57,508 nucleotides of DNA from a virus: positions 1 through 57,508 of the IMG/VR virus record IMGVR_UViG_3300020034_000016; one strand, written 5' to 3'. Both the position numbers and the translations under genes were made by a program. The notes beneath the pieces are model-generated. The model was not told the DNA's origin. It ran no database searches and saw only the letters and a program-made list of their open reading frames with translations. Every line of letters begins with the position of its first letter. The first letter of the stretch is position 1. Shown here in pieces: positions 1 to 9,440 of the stretch.

Positions 1-2
1 AA

Positions 3-200
3 ACAGGCAATGAAGAAAAGTTGTCCTCGCTACGGATGGCCATTTGTGTTCATTGCCTGTTTTCCAATCCCTCGAAGGTCCTGGTGATTTTGAAAGGGAA
101 TGCCACGTATGAGAAGAGTCTGCAGTGCACGAAATGTACTTGTCCGTGCCTGGAGAAGAGCTTAGTGATTGATGAAACCTGCCCTATTCAAAAATGGTAA
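3..200 (+). CDS. partial small Cys-rich protein, 5' truncated
   Basis: Reading frame open from the window edge to TAA at 198-200, giving 65 residues of a C-terminus. Two clusters of cysteines (ICVHC near the start, then CTKCTCPC) and a further Cys near the end suggest a small zinc-binding or disulfide protein. It ends QKW. It overlaps the next gene by a few bases and runs in the same direction as the virion genes, so it is probably a minor virion or assembly protein. The true start lies outside the window. I do not recognise a named family. Confidence 0.6.
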   Translation, partial: TGNEEKLSSLRMAICVHCLFSNPSKVLVILKGNATYEKSLQCTKCTCPCLEKSLVIDETCPIQKW

Positions 201-550
201 CCATGGGCGCCTATGACTATTATAGAAATTATTGTGTGTGCTCCGGTATCCCGATTTGGATCGGCATGCATGATCTGGAGGGTGACGAAACGAGCAGGTA
301 CCCGGTGAACGTGTACAATGTGAATAATGAACTGATCGGCCAGGCGGCAGGCAAAGCAGAATATATCGAGATCTGGAATGGAGATACATCAAATCAGGAG
401 CTGGGAGTTCTGTCATCTGGTTTCGGTCCCTTCGGTTTTAACCTGGATCTCGAGCCCGGACAAGATGCGCCGCCTTATGTGATCGGTGAATTCGATGGGG
501 TGGTCCAAACTGGAATTTATGCAGTTCAATATGAAAATTCTTACGAGTAA
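194..550 (+). CDS. hypothetical virion-region protein
   Basis: A 118-residue acidic, beta-rich looking protein with no signal peptide or membrane segment. The first ATG (194) overlaps the stop of the preceding gene; a second in-frame ATG at 203 is equally possible. Its stop shares one base with the start of the next gene (TAATG), which indicates translational coupling in the virion operon. The sequence has a Gly/Phe/Asp-rich middle and no catalytic motif that I can identify. The position just before a long fibre gene suggests a baseplate or fibre-attachment role, which is inference only. Confidence 0.7.
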   Translation: MVTMGAYDYYRNYCVCSGIPIWIGMHDLEGDETSRYPVNVYNVNNELIGQAAGKAEYIEIWNGDTSNQELGVLSSGFGPFGFNLDLEPGQDAPPYVIGEFDGVVQTGIYAVQYENSYE

Positions 551-1143
551 TGGCAACAATCAACGAAATACTGGATGAAACGGAAGATAATATCCGGTCA
601 AAGAATTTGCCGGGAACCATCACCCGCGTCAATGATGCGAACCTTCGCGATAAGGTTACCATGGAGCTGCGAGATCGCGGCATTCTTCGCCTACCCAGTA
701 CTGCTGAGTTATTAACTGCTTCCAAAGATAATACGAAAATAGTGCTGGTGATCAGCAAAGGCTTGTTTGTCATCACTAGCACACCCGACTCTGCTGACAA
801 TATCACCACATTCGCCTCAGCTAATGCCGGTTGGTTATGGGTACTCATCTGCGATTTTCAGGCAAGCGGCTTAAAAGATCAGTTTGCGATCGCAGAGGAT
901 GATAGTTATACAATTGAGGCCGGGTTCATGATCGATAAAATATTGATCAAACCGGTGGGCATTATCACTGCGAAGGTAGGCTTAACCAATGGTGGGGAAG
1001 AGATTATGGAGGCGAATGTACTACCGGCTAATAAATGGTATTCGATCAACCGTGATATCATGACCACCAACACAGATATCAATATCTATTTCACTGGCAT
1101 CACGGCCGGCACGACCGTGATCATATACAAACGAATTATATGA
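550..1143 (+). CDS. hypothetical structural protein upstream of fibre
   Basis: A 197-residue soluble protein. The N-terminal 50 residues are charged and predicted helical; the C-terminal part (about residues 110-197) alternates hydrophobic and polar residues and ends in a beta-rich stretch (TAGTTVIIYKRII) like the distal domain of small phage fibre proteins. It starts on TAATG with the gene before and ends on ATGA with the long fibre gene after, so the three are translated together. No recognisable family. It could be a small receptor-binding or fibre-adaptor protein; this is inferred from position. Confidence 0.75.
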   Translation: MATINEILDETEDNIRSKNLPGTITRVNDANLRDKVTMELRDRGILRLPSTAELLTASKDNTKIVLVISKGLFVITSTPDSADNITTFASANAGWLWVLICDFQASGLKDQFAIAEDDSYTIEAGFMIDKILIKPVGIITAKVGLTNGGEEIMEANVLPANKWYSINRDIMTTNTDINIYFTGITAGTTVIIYKRII

Positions 1144-4100
1144 AGAAAATCATTTCCATCATTCCTCTTTTATTCCTTATCCACCTGGTGCAGGGGCAGG
1201 ATGTTCGCGCAACACGGGTCAAATCGGACAGTGCACTTACGGGTCCGGTTGATACGCTTAAGTCCGCGCGTAACGGTTCTATAGCTTCGAAGAACGGCAT
1301 CAACTATTTCAAAGACGGCGATCCTGCGTTATCCAACGGTCACTGGATCCGCCAGATTTCCAGTAAAGACACGACCTCGATATTAGCTACTAAAACCGAT
1401 ATCGCCGGGCTTAGTGGAGGTGGCGGTATATCCGATGGAGATAAAGGTGATGTCACGGTATCAGCGGCGGGATCCAGCTGGCTGATCAATAACAATGCGA
1501 TCAGCAATGCAAAACTGAGGCAGTCCGCTGCTTTATCCATTATGGGGCGATCAGCCAACTCAACCGGCAATATTGCGGATATTTCTGCTTCTAGTGATGG
1601 TCAGCTTCTCCGGAGGTCGGGAACAACTTTAGGCTTTGGTTCGTTGGATATGGCGAATACAAGTGCGGTGACCGGTCTTTTGCCGGATGGAAATATATCG
1701 TCGGCTTCAGCCTGGAATGCCAAAATCTCAAATATCACTGGACTTGTTTCTCAAGGCACCAACGTGACCATATCGGGCCTGGGAACTTCCGTCAGCCCCT
1801 TTGTGATAAATGCAACAGGCGGCGCTGGCGGAGGACTGTCAGGGGGTAACGCAGGTTCGAAGTTTAGATTGTATTTGCCTGCCTCCAGTGCGGTAAGGAG
1901 CCTTGGATTCTCCAACCAGTTTTTAGCTGATACCAGCACAACTGGAGAATTGAATCAGAAATTGGATACCAGTATCATCCGGACCGTTTTGAATAGCTAT
2001 GACAAATCTCAAATCAATACGATCGCTAACTCCAAGACCAATCTATCGGATACGGCGAACATGCTGGCCAATTACACCCGCCGTGCCGAATTACTAGATA
2101 CCGCCAACGCGCTGCGAATCACTATTGGCAATGGCGGAGGTAGCGGGCCATCATTTGTGAAATCTCTTATCAATAGCGCCGGCACAGTTGCGCTGATCAA
2201 CGATGTCACAACTCCGAAAAAAGGATACTATTACGGCGCGTCGCAGCGCAAGGACAGCGCTCGCGGTTATCACGAACTCGAAGAAACATTTTTAGGAACG
2301 CTTTATAATGCGAATACCTGGTCAACGACTGGAGATTTCATACAAACAGGCGTGACGGCTTCGGTTGTAAGTAATAAGATCCAGGTAACGCCAATAGCGA
2401 ATAATACGTTTACCGCGACACTTGATATCGATAATATCCTCGGCAATGTTCCTTTCCAAAATCTTCAGCGATGGAAGTTCACGGCGAAAGTGAAGATCGA
2501 TGCAGTTTCATCCACCTCATTCGGTTGGGGAATCGGTACGCATTCGTACAATGATTTCGGAATGAATAATGGGATGGGGCGATTTGGCGGCCAGACCGGC
2601 AATGGCTCTATTATTCAGAACGGTGGTGGCCTTACGGAACAATTGGACAGTACGATAAGAAAGTTATCCTGGTCGTCCGGAGATTACCTGATCATGACAG
2701 TAGAGAGGAACGGACACCACATTTCTACAAAGATTTATAATTCTACTACCAATACGGTCGGCATCGATACATCGTATGATTATTCCTGGTCAATCGCGCC
2801 ATCAACGCCCAACACGGGGAAATTCGCTTTCTTTCTTCGCGGCGGACAGATCACCATCGATAGTATTTCGATCACCAGCACGGAGCCTAAGAATGCTATG
2901 GTAATGTTCGGCGGAGACAGTCGGACAGATGGGTATTCAAGCACAAGTGAACAAGCTTCGTGGACTTTCATCTTGAATAAATATTATACCTCCGCCATAA
3001 AGATGGCCGGAGGGTTCGACCGCACAAAAGAGTTGGCGAAGACTGTAGCCCTCGCCATCGCCATGCGTCCGAAGCAATATGTTATTTGTGGAATTGGCAT
3101 TAATGACCTGGCGCAGGGAGCAGAAATTCTTTCCGTGATCACGAACCGGTATGATAGCATAGCGACCGCTCTTGAGGCGGCAGGGATCGAAGTATTTCAT
3201 GCCCCAATGTACGCCTCGACCGTTAATTATAAACCTATTTATGACCACATCGTCGCCACCTATTCGGCCGACAGGATATTGCCAACTTATCCAACTTTCA
3301 TCAAAGCAGGCAATCTAACCTCGGGGGGTCTTCATCAAAACGATTCGGGTAGTGTAGATTATGCGGACGCGATATTAAATTCCTTCAAACTGTATCCCGG
3401 CAGTAATAGATATAACAATATTCCCGCTGCGGCAGATCTGGATATCCCTCCGTATTTGGCGATTGGTAATGTGATAAAAAATAGTCTGACAACCGCTGTG
3501 CCGGGGAATGTCTTGTTCGCGGGATTGGGTGGTAAGCTATCGCAGCATACGAACAATTTCATTTATGACAGCACTAATAACAGGCTCGGCGTAGGGGTTG
3601 CTCCATTATACAAGATACACGCCTTTGCGGCGTCTGGAGCGGTTGATATTACTGCCCAATCCACGAGCGCGAGTAATGTCAATATCCATACGCAAAACAG
3701 CCTGGAGAACTGGATTTTCGGTGTGAAAGCATCAGGTGTATGGGCGTTGACAGACATTGGCGGAGCGGAACGGGTCACAGTTGATGGATCAACCGGATCA
3801 TTCGGTATCGGTAATACGGCACCCGTGGCACGGTTGAGTGTCGGTACAGCCGCCAGTATTCTCGGGACTATCTCGGTAGCAGGTAATTCCTCGGGTACGA
3901 TAACCATGACACCGCAAGCTGCAGCGGGTACGTATAATTGGAACTGGCCGATAACAGCTGGCGGCATAGGGCAACGGTTAACGTCACAAGGGGGTGGATC
4001 TACGGCGATGACCTGGACGAGCGCGGTTGATTCTATATACAAGAATGCGGGCGGCGACAGCACGGTATTCACGATCGACGGACGGAGACACGCGGTTATC

Positions 4101-5387
4101 GATGTTGCGGGAAGCGGAACCGGAACAAGTAATACCAATGCAGGAACGGGCAATGATTTAGTGATCGAGAACACGCAGGAAGTGAAGCGACTTGCAGTGG
4201 CCTATGGAATATCGAAAGATTCGGCGACAACGAAGACTAATACCCTTCGCCTTGACTCGGCTACCGTCTATTCGGCTGTAAGAGCATTCATCACAGCTAT
4301 GGCGGGCGGCGGCGGTGGATCGGGAACGATGACTAATCTTGCTACTGGCTATGGAATGACTGGCGGCCCGATCACAACTACAGGTACAGTCGCATTCGAC
4401 AGTGCTACCGCCTTCCCACATCTTCGGTCGACACTATATTCTGGAGCAATCCCTCATTCCGGATTACTCGGGTTGACCACCGGCGATGATCATACACAAT
4501 ATGCATTACTTGCTGGACGGTCAGCGGGTCAAACGTATATCGGTTCCACCGGCACAACAACGGGACTGAATATCCGGGCAACATCAGGCGTAGGTACAAC
4601 CGGATCTAATATTCTGTTTCAGGTAGGTAATAACGGCGCGACGGAAGCAATGCGAATTGATAACGCCGGAAAAGTGGCGATTGGTCAGAATGTCACCAGT
4701 AAAATGCTGACCGTAAAGGCGGCCAGTGCAGCTTCCGCGGTGGCTGTAAGCGCAAGCGCAGCCGCTACGTCCGCGTCAATGGACTACACTGTACCAACAG
4801 TAGGCACTATGTCAACCGGTCTTCGCCCGGCCCTCACCTGGGTAATAAATTCCGCCGCTGATCTCGGGGGCACAGATAGGGTAACGGTAACACAAGGCGG
4901 ATTGGTAGGTGTTGCAACTACAGCACCGGAACAAGCCCTTGATGTAAACGGGCAGGTTAAAATCAGAGGCATTGCCGGCGCGGCGGTTGGATCGATCGAT
5001 AGTGTCGTGGTAATGGAGGACGGGAAGTTGAAGGCAGCACCATTTTTTGGTGAAAGCGACTATACTCCCACCGCTACCAATATAGCCAATACCAGCGCGA
5101 TAACTCCCACGGTTGCCAGTTGGTTTCGCATTGGGAATAAGGTGCATGTTGATGGAAAGATCGATATCACACCGACAACAGCCGCAACTCTTACACAGCT
5201 CCGGATCACACTACCCATACCATCCAATTTTTCGGCGGTAACGGATTGCTCCGGGGGTTTTTCATCGCAAAATGAAGGTGGGGGAATATCCGCAGACGGT
5301 ACGAATGATCAGGCTGTTTTATTCATTATTCCTATTGGGAACGCCATTACGACCTATACCTATTGGTTTACTTATAAAATTATCTAA
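1140..5387 (+). CDS. large tail fibre with embedded SGNH/GDSL hydrolase domain and signal peptide
   Basis: A 1415-residue appendage protein. Residues 1-19 form a Sec-type signal peptide (basic start, Leu/Ile core, VQGQ). Residues about 60-350 and 880-1300 are Gly/Ser/Thr-rich repetitive fibre sequence, including DDHTQYALLAGR at about 1116, a segment shared by many phage fibres. In the middle lies an SGNH-hydrolase domain (about 585-750): GGDSRT with candidate nucleophile Ser594, GIGINDLA with Asn655, and GGLHQND with His732. The Asp normally two to three residues before that His is Gly. The last 120 residues resemble a beta-rich distal receptor-binding region. Likely role: host recognition plus removal of acyl groups from surface glycan. 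The signal peptide is odd for a virion protein. The polysaccharide lyase gene follows immediately. Confidence 0.88.
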   Translation: MKKIISIIPLLFLIHLVQGQDVRATRVKSDSALTGPVDTLKSARNGSIASKNGINYFKDGDPALSNGHWIRQISSKDTTSILATKTDIAGLSGGGGISDGDKGDVTVSAAGSSWLINNNAISNAKLRQSAALSIMGRSANSTGNIADISASSDGQLLRRSGTTLGFGSLDMANTSAVTGLLPDGNISSASAWNAKISNITGLVSQGTNVTISGLGTSVSPFVINATGGAGGGLSGGNAGSKFRLYLPASSAVRSLGFSNQFLADTSTTGELNQKLDTSIIRTVLNSYDKSQINTIANSKTNLSDTANMLANYTRRAELLDTANALRITIGNGGGSGPSFVKSLINSAGTVALINDVTTPKKGYYYGASQRKDSARGYHELEETFLGTLYNANTWSTTGDFIQTGVTASVVSNKIQVTPIANNTFTATLDIDNILGNVPFQNLQRWKFTAKVKIDAVSSTSFGWGIGTHSYNDFGMNNGMGRFGGQTGNGSIIQNGGGLTEQLDSTIRKLSWSSGDYLIMTVERNGHHISTKIYNSTTNTVGIDTSYDYSWSIAPSTPNTGKFAFFLRGGQITIDSISITSTEPKNAMVMFGGDSRTDGYSSTSEQASWTFILNKYYTSAIKMAGGFDRTKELAKTVALAIAMRPKQYVICGIGINDLAQGAEILSVITNRYDSIATALEAAGIEVFHAPMYASTVNYKPIYDHIVATYSADRILPTYPTFIKAGNLTSGGLHQNDSGSVDYADAILNSFKLYPGSNRYNNIPAAADLDIPPYLAIGNVIKNSLTTAVPGNVLFAGLGGKLSQHTNNFIYDSTNNRLGVGVAPLYKIHAFAASGAVDITAQSTSASNVNIHTQNSLENWIFGVKASGVWALTDIGGAERVTVDGSTGSFGIGNTAPVARLSVGTAASILGTISVAGNSSGTITMTPQAAAGTYNWNWPITAGGIGQRLTSQGGGSTAMTWTSAVDSIYKNAGGDSTVFTIDGRRHAVIDVAGSGTGTSNTNAGTGNDLVIENTQEVKRLAVAYGISKDSATTKTNTLRLDSATVYSAVRAFITAMAGGGGGSGTMTNLATGYGMTGGPITTTGTVAFDSATAFPHLRSTLYSGAIPHSGLLGLTTGDDHTQYALLAGRSAGQTYIGSTGTTTGLNIRATSGVGTTGSNILFQVGNNGATEAMRIDNAGKVAIGQNVTSKMLTVKAASAASAVAVSASAAATSASMDYTVPTVGTMSTGLRPALTWVINSAADLGGTDRVTVTQGGLVGVATTAPEQALDVNGQVKIRGIAGAAVGSIDSVVVMEDGKLKAAPFFGESDYTPTATNIANTSAITPTVASWFRIGNKVHVDGKIDITPTTAATLTQLRITLPIPSNFSAVTDCSGGFSSQNEGGGISADGTNDQAVLFIIPIGNAITTYTYWFTYKII

Positions 5388-5389
5388 AC

Positions 5390-6676
5390 ATGAAATATTT
5401 ACTCTATCCCTTATTACTCGTTTCGACAATTTGCCAGGGGCAGCTGACAACCGGAATCATTGAGTCAGTGAACCCGGCAAGTCTGTTGCCAATAAGAGGC
5501 TACGGTCTCCCTATAGCTACGTGTGCAGTGGATCATCACGGGTTGCCGTGCCCCGGCTATGGGACTTTGATTATCAATCCAGGGCAGTTCATTATCGCGG
5601 ACGGGCTTGTAGTAGACATTAAGTCGTCAAATGTTCTTGACACAATAGCGCCCGAAAAAGTATGGATCACCGCCACAGGCGATACAATTAAGCTTTTCAA
5701 ACAAAAGAGGGCTATCTATTATGACAGTACATGGCTTGAATACGATGCCTACGTAAAGCCTCCCGTCGTTATACCTCCGGTAGTCACACCACCGCCAACC
5801 ATTCCTCCGGTTCTGACAACCAGGAAGAATATCGCCTTCCAATCCCTCGGCAGCGAATCTGACGCCATTAGTAAGTGGCCGGCTAAGCACTCAAGTACTA
5901 GTTATGGGATCACGACAGCTACAATGGGCGGCCGGGCGTCTATTCGGTTTGAAGTGAGAAAGACAGATCCTATCTATGCGGGGGGTCTCCGTGCAGAGCT
6001 CGCAAGGTATTCGGATATCAATAAAGCCACTTACGAAGTGCTGTACGGGATATCCTATTACATCCCGACGGACTGGGTGAATGATCAGTCGACTCTGTTC
6101 GATATCGTTCACCAATGGCACGACAACGGGTATCAGACGCCCACAGGTGATGTTCCGGAATACAAATCTCCATTTGATTTCGGTATCGATGGATCTACAT
6201 GGCAGTACCAGGTAAGATCCGGCGCCGGCAATGTCGAGAAGAAATTCGCGATCGGTATGGTCGAAAAAGGAAAATGGATCGACTTCGTCATCCACATAAA
6301 ATTCGTCCGCACTGGCTCGGCCGGGCTTGTTGAGATCTGGAAGGATGGGAAACTCGCCAGCTCCTACGCCGGCGCTGTGGGCTATGATCATTACTGGGCT
6401 CCTTACTTCAAGATGGGCAATTATAAGTGGCCATGGAACCCCCAGGATCTCGCCTGTTGCGGTGCGACCAATTCGAAAGTCCACGTGCTATACATCAGCA
6501 ACTTCCGGTTAGGAACGAATGCGGCCACAGTTGCAGACGTTACACCGGCCACTACTTTTTTGTCATGGCCACAGCGCTACTATAATTTGAATGCCGTAAA
6601 CCTGACCCATCAGTTCGTGATGAATAAGCTGGATGCCGAGATGCCCGATGGGCGAAGGGAGGAATATAGAAATTAA
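5390..6676 (+). CDS. secreted polysaccharide lyase (heparin lyase-like) depolymerase
   Basis: 428 residues. Residues 1-17 are a signal peptide ending in CQGQ. Residues about 20-125 form an N-terminal domain, followed by a proline-rich linker (about 126-145). The catalytic-looking domain (about 150-385) matches the heparin-lyase-like Polysacc_lyase family: an LRAEL segment, YYIPTDW, a DIVHQWHD segment, EKGKWIDFVIHIK, LVEIWKDGK and PYFKMGNYKWPW are the family's conserved blocks. It would cleave acidic polysaccharide by elimination. It begins two bases after the fibre gene and so belongs to the same operon, and the pair fits capsule penetration. Substrate is unknown. The signal peptide suggests it either reaches the periplasm before lysis or was taken from a host gene. 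Confidence 0.85.
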   Translation: MKYLLYPLLLVSTICQGQLTTGIIESVNPASLLPIRGYGLPIATCAVDHHGLPCPGYGTLIINPGQFIIADGLVVDIKSSNVLDTIAPEKVWITATGDTIKLFKQKRAIYYDSTWLEYDAYVKPPVVIPPVVTPPPTIPPVLTTRKNIAFQSLGSESDAISKWPAKHSSTSYGITTATMGGRASIRFEVRKTDPIYAGGLRAELARYSDINKATYEVLYGISYYIPTDWVNDQSTLFDIVHQWHDNGYQTPTGDVPEYKSPFDFGIDGSTWQYQVRSGAGNVEKKFAIGMVEKGKWIDFVIHIKFVRTGSAGLVEIWKDGKLASSYAGAVGYDHYWAPYFKMGNYKWPWNPQDLACCGATNSKVHVLYISNFRLGTNAATVADVTPATTFLSWPQRYYNLNAVNLTHQFVMNKLDAEMPDGRREEYRN

Positions 6677-6722
6677 CAGCGCATGCAGACCCTTTGAAAA
6701 CTAAACCCAATGAACACAAGCC

Positions 6723-7031
6723 ATGGAAAAAAGGAAGTCGGACGTCGACCAGGAATTTACGGATATCGGTATGCTGACTTCTGCACAACGAAGAGGATTT
6801 GTGAAGTTCATCATAGCCGTTATGCTAATCGCGATCGGGACGCTTTTCTACTGGGGAAAGAACCTGGACAATAAATGGGCCGATCGGTTTGACCGTAAGG
6901 ACCAGGAACTACAGCAGACGCACAGAGACTATCGAGAAATCATTATCCAAATGGTAAACCGAAAGAACATAACTGAGAGTAAAGTTGACACTGCCATTCA
7001 AGATTTAAAAACTAAAAGTCAACAACCATGA
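6723..7031 (+). CDS. small membrane protein with coiled coil, lysis region
   Basis: 102 residues: a charged cytoplasmic start, one membrane helix at about 26-45 (FVKFIIAVMLIAIGTLFYW), then a charged helical tail (about 46-102) likely to form a coiled coil. This architecture resembles inner-membrane spanin or holin-accessory proteins. It overlaps the next gene by ATGA. Its place directly before the holin and endolysin genes supports a lysis role, but no family is recognised. Confidence 0.75.
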   Translation: MEKRKSDVDQEFTDIGMLTSAQRRGFVKFIIAVMLIAIGTLFYWGKNLDNKWADRFDRKDQELQQTHRDYREIIIQMVNRKNITESKVDTAIQDLKTKSQQP

Positions 7032-7414
7032 AAAAGTTAACGCTTCTTATCGCAATCGGCTTTGTTGTCGCCCTGTCCATTAACCCTCCTTTTGTGGGTT
7101 CTTCCCAGGAAGTCGCAGTGTTGATGGACAAACAAGTAGATACCTCCAAGGCGTTCGTTAGCCAGGAGAACGCAGCCTTGATCGATTCTTTCAACAGGAT
7201 CGATGAACGGCTAAGCAAAAAACTCGATACCCTAAACTACCTGGCTAAGGCGGTGCCTGCAGACAAAGCAAAGGAAGTCCTGAAAAAATACTTCGTGACT
7301 TCTTACGAGGCGCCGTTATCGGTCATGAAATTGGAATTCTCGGATAAATACCTGCTGATCCAGTACGATTCAATCAATAAATATTTCAATCTCAAGGAAA
7401 TCATCTTAAAATAA
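7028..7414 (+). CDS. hypothetical exported or membrane-anchored protein, lysis region
   Basis: 128 residues. Residues 4-21 are hydrophobic (LTLLIAIGFVVALSINPP) and act as a signal peptide or membrane anchor. The rest is charged and mostly helical with a possible coiled coil at about 40-70. No Cys follows the hydrophobic segment, so it is not a lipoprotein. It sits between two membrane proteins in the lysis cassette. A periplasmic lysis accessory such as a spanin partner is possible but unproven. Confidence 0.75.
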   Translation: MKKLTLLIAIGFVVALSINPPFVGSSQEVAVLMDKQVDTSKAFVSQENAALIDSFNRIDERLSKKLDTLNYLAKAVPADKAKEVLKKYFVTSYEAPLSVMKLEFSDKYLLIQYDSINKYFNLKEIILK

Positions 7415-7420
7415 ACAAGT

Positions 7421-7837
7421 ATGCAACTCACATTTTGGCAAAAAAACAAAGTATTTCTTCTCGGTCTTTTGGCGGCCTTCGCGGCCGGTATTACTCCATT
7501 CGTGCAGACCGCATCAACATCGGAGCAGGTCAAATGGACAACAGTTGGTTTCGCGGCCGGGCTCGCTATCTTATCCTACCTCGCAAAAGAATGGAGAGGA
7601 CAAGGCCTCAGTATTGTGGGCATTCTCGGAAACGCAGCGGGCGTGATCACCACGCTGCTCAGCACTGGTGGACACATCGATCCAGTTCAGCTGGTCCTTC
7701 AACTTCTACTTTCCGTCATCGCAGCAGCAGGTGCCGATCCTAAATCTCGGGGTTATGAGCAATCGACGGTAATAAAGGAAGCAAAAAAAGAAGGCGAAGA
7801 AATTCAGCCCGCATCTCTAACCGCCAAACCAAAATGA
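7421..7837 (+). CDS. holin-like protein
   Basis: 138 residues with several hydrophobic helices at about 11-28, 40-56, 64-81 and 87-104, separated by short polar loops, and a charged C-terminal tail rich in Lys and Glu (about 110-138). Length, topology and charged tail fit a multi-span phage holin. It lies two genes before the endolysin and overlaps the spanin-like gene by ATGA. It would form the inner-membrane lesion that releases the endolysin. No sequence family is assigned. Confidence 0.72.
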   Translation: MQLTFWQKNKVFLLGLLAAFAAGITPFVQTASTSEQVKWTTVGFAAGLAILSYLAKEWRGQGLSIVGILGNAAGVITTLLSTGGHIDPVQLVLQLLLSVIAAAGADPKSRGYEQSTVIKEAKKEGEEIQPASLTAKPK

Positions 7838-8562
7838 AAAACGGTATCATCATGGGCGTGATGGCCTGCAGCATCGCGGTACTCCTGTTCCTGCTGATCA
7901 AATGGAATTGCACCAAGTCCAGCCCGGACATAGTCGCAGTTGTCGATAGCGTTCAATACTATCGCAACAAATTAAACCAAGAGGTAGCGGCCATTAAGCA
8001 GCGGGAACAGGATTACTATAAGGCGCCGCCTGGCTACCTCGATAGCATTGCGAAACTTCATAATACAGTCACCAATCTGCTCCAGGAAGTCGAAGCGCTC
8101 CGTTTAAGAGGCTCGGTGAAGCTTGCCACAGGTAGCCACCCAGAGATTATTTACCGTTATAAGGGATCTCCCGTGATTGATACCATGCCGGGCGGCCATG
8201 ATCCAGGTGACTCCGCAATATCTGTTACGCAAACATTCTCCAATCCTTACTATTCCGCTGTGGCTAACATATCGCTTCATGGCGATTCATCTTATTTATG
8301 GATCGAAAGTTATGATACCCTCAGGGTGGTGGCAAAGTTGGTAAAGGAAGGACATCTGTTTAATCGACAGACATACCTGCAGGTAGATGCTGTCAACACG
8401 AATCCTTACAACAGAATTCAAGGCCTATCGGTCTATCGAAAGCCGTTGCCAAAGCCCAAGAAAATCGGAATTGGTATTCAGGTAGGATACGGGTTTTCAA
8501 ATTCACTCACTCCCTCAATTTATGTAGGCGTGGGAATATCCTATAATATTCTTCGATTATGA
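7834..8562 (+). CDS. spanin-like membrane-anchored protein with C-terminal beta region
   Basis: 242 residues. The N-terminus has one membrane helix (about 4-23), then a helical coiled-coil region rich in Gln, Glu and Lys (about 38-95), then a beta-rich segment and a C-terminal stretch (about 210-242) of alternating hydrophobic and Gly residues ending IGVG-like ISYNILRL, resembling the outer-membrane beta strands of Bacteroidota proteins. I recall similar proteins in Bacteroidota phages as unnamed families. A protein that spans from inner to outer membrane beside holin and endolysin would suit a unimolecular spanin; that function is inferred. Confidence 0.7.
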   Translation: MKNGIIMGVMACSIAVLLFLLIKWNCTKSSPDIVAVVDSVQYYRNKLNQEVAAIKQREQDYYKAPPGYLDSIAKLHNTVTNLLQEVEALRLRGSVKLATGSHPEIIYRYKGSPVIDTMPGGHDPGDSAISVTQTFSNPYYSAVANISLHGDSSYLWIESYDTLRVVAKLVKEGHLFNRQTYLQVDAVNTNPYNRIQGLSVYRKPLPKPKKIGIGIQVGYGFSNSLTPSIYVGVGISYNILRL

Positions 8563-9281
8563 CATACCCCGATATTTTATTAAAACAAGCTTCCTCGAAT
8601 GCGCCTTACGTGCGCGTATTGAAGGAGAAGCTAAACGAACAGGGCTTTGGTCCACTCGATGTCAACAACCCTAATTTCGGCGAGAGCACGGAAGCGGCTG
8701 TGATCGCTTTCCAGCGTGCGAAGCTTCTGAATCCTGATGGCGAAGTAGGTCCCTTAACATGGCACCGGCTTTTCACTGATCGTATCGCAGTCATTGCTCA
8801 GTCCACAACTTTGAACGGCCGGTCGCTTGAGATATTATTGACGCAGCTTTATGTCCGGGAGAAAACAGGGCACAATGATGGTAAGGAAGTCGAAGCCTAT
8901 CTGAATTCAGTTGGGCTCAACGCCGGGTATGCCTGGTGCGTAGCATGTCAATATTGGGCGGTGGCCAACGGAGCGGCTGAATTGTCAGTTTATAATCCAT
9001 TGCCAAGGACCGGCGGCGTACATGATATGTGGCACAGATTACCGCCTACCCTTAAAGTAACTGATCCGCAAAAAGGAGATTTGATGTTTCTCGACTTCGG
9101 CCATGGCACAGGCCACCTGACACGTATTAAAAAGCGCGAGGGAATAAACCTAGCCACGATCGAGGGGAATACATTTGCGGACCCTACCTCGGCGATCCAG
9201 GATAGAGACGGCCAGGGTATGTTCGAACGCCTAAGGAAAACAACGATGAAACAGATCATAGGTTATGCCAGAATTCCATAA
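8559..9281 (+). CDS. endolysin: PG-binding domain plus CHAP amidase/peptidase
   Basis: 240 residues. Residues about 15-72 form a PG_binding_1 domain (repeated helices, TEAAVIAFQRAKLL, DGEVGPLTWHRLF). Residues about 95-235 are a CHAP-type NlpC/P60-like domain with candidate catalytic Cys127 in AWCVACQ, His186 in TGHLTRI and Asn204 in IEGNTF. It cleaves peptidoglycan cross-links or the amide bond. There is no signal peptide, so it depends on the holin-like protein encoded just upstream. It starts by ATGA overlap with the spanin-like gene, and a strong terminator follows 31 bp later, closing the late virion/lysis operon. Confidence 0.92.
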   Translation: MTYPDILLKQASSNAPYVRVLKEKLNEQGFGPLDVNNPNFGESTEAAVIAFQRAKLLNPDGEVGPLTWHRLFTDRIAVIAQSTTLNGRSLEILLTQLYVREKTGHNDGKEVEAYLNSVGLNAGYAWCVACQYWAVANGAAELSVYNPLPRTGGVHDMWHRLPPTLKVTDPQKGDLMFLDFGHGTGHLTRIKKREGINLATIEGNTFADPTSAIQDRDGQGMFERLRKTTMKQIIGYARIP

Positions 9282-9311
9282 ATATTTCTCATAAGCAGTC
9301 TAGTTTGGTAC

Positions 9312-9340
9312 GGCCCTTGATTTTACAGGGGCCTTTTTTT
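9312..9340 (+). terminator. rho-independent terminator after endolysin
   Basis: An 8-bp stem (GGCCCTTG at 9312-9319 with CAGGGGCC at 9326-9333, one G-U pair), a 6-nt loop and seven T residues. It lies 31 bp past the endolysin stop and ends the virion/lysis operon before the convergent minus-strand genes. Confidence 0.88.
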
Positions 9341-9440
9341 ACTCTTACCGAAAAAATGTAAGAATACACCGGTAGATATCAAACTGACAAAAATGCTTGA
9401 CTGGGCGAAATTTACAATCCGCATGCGGCCCGCATGACAC

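Noticed and set aside
3563-4174. 203-codon minus-strand open frame under the fibre gene
   Set aside because: Shadow of a repetitive, Gly/Thr-rich coding region; Pro/Val-rich translation with no motif.
1140-5387. The long fibre as a DGR target
   Set aside because: No copy of the TR, and none of its GTCGCGTCCCG end, was seen in the fibre gene.
9420-9440. Palindrome GCATGCGG-CCCGCATG near the lysis terminator
   Set aside because: Short and off-centre with no gene start nearby; not enough to call a regulatory site.
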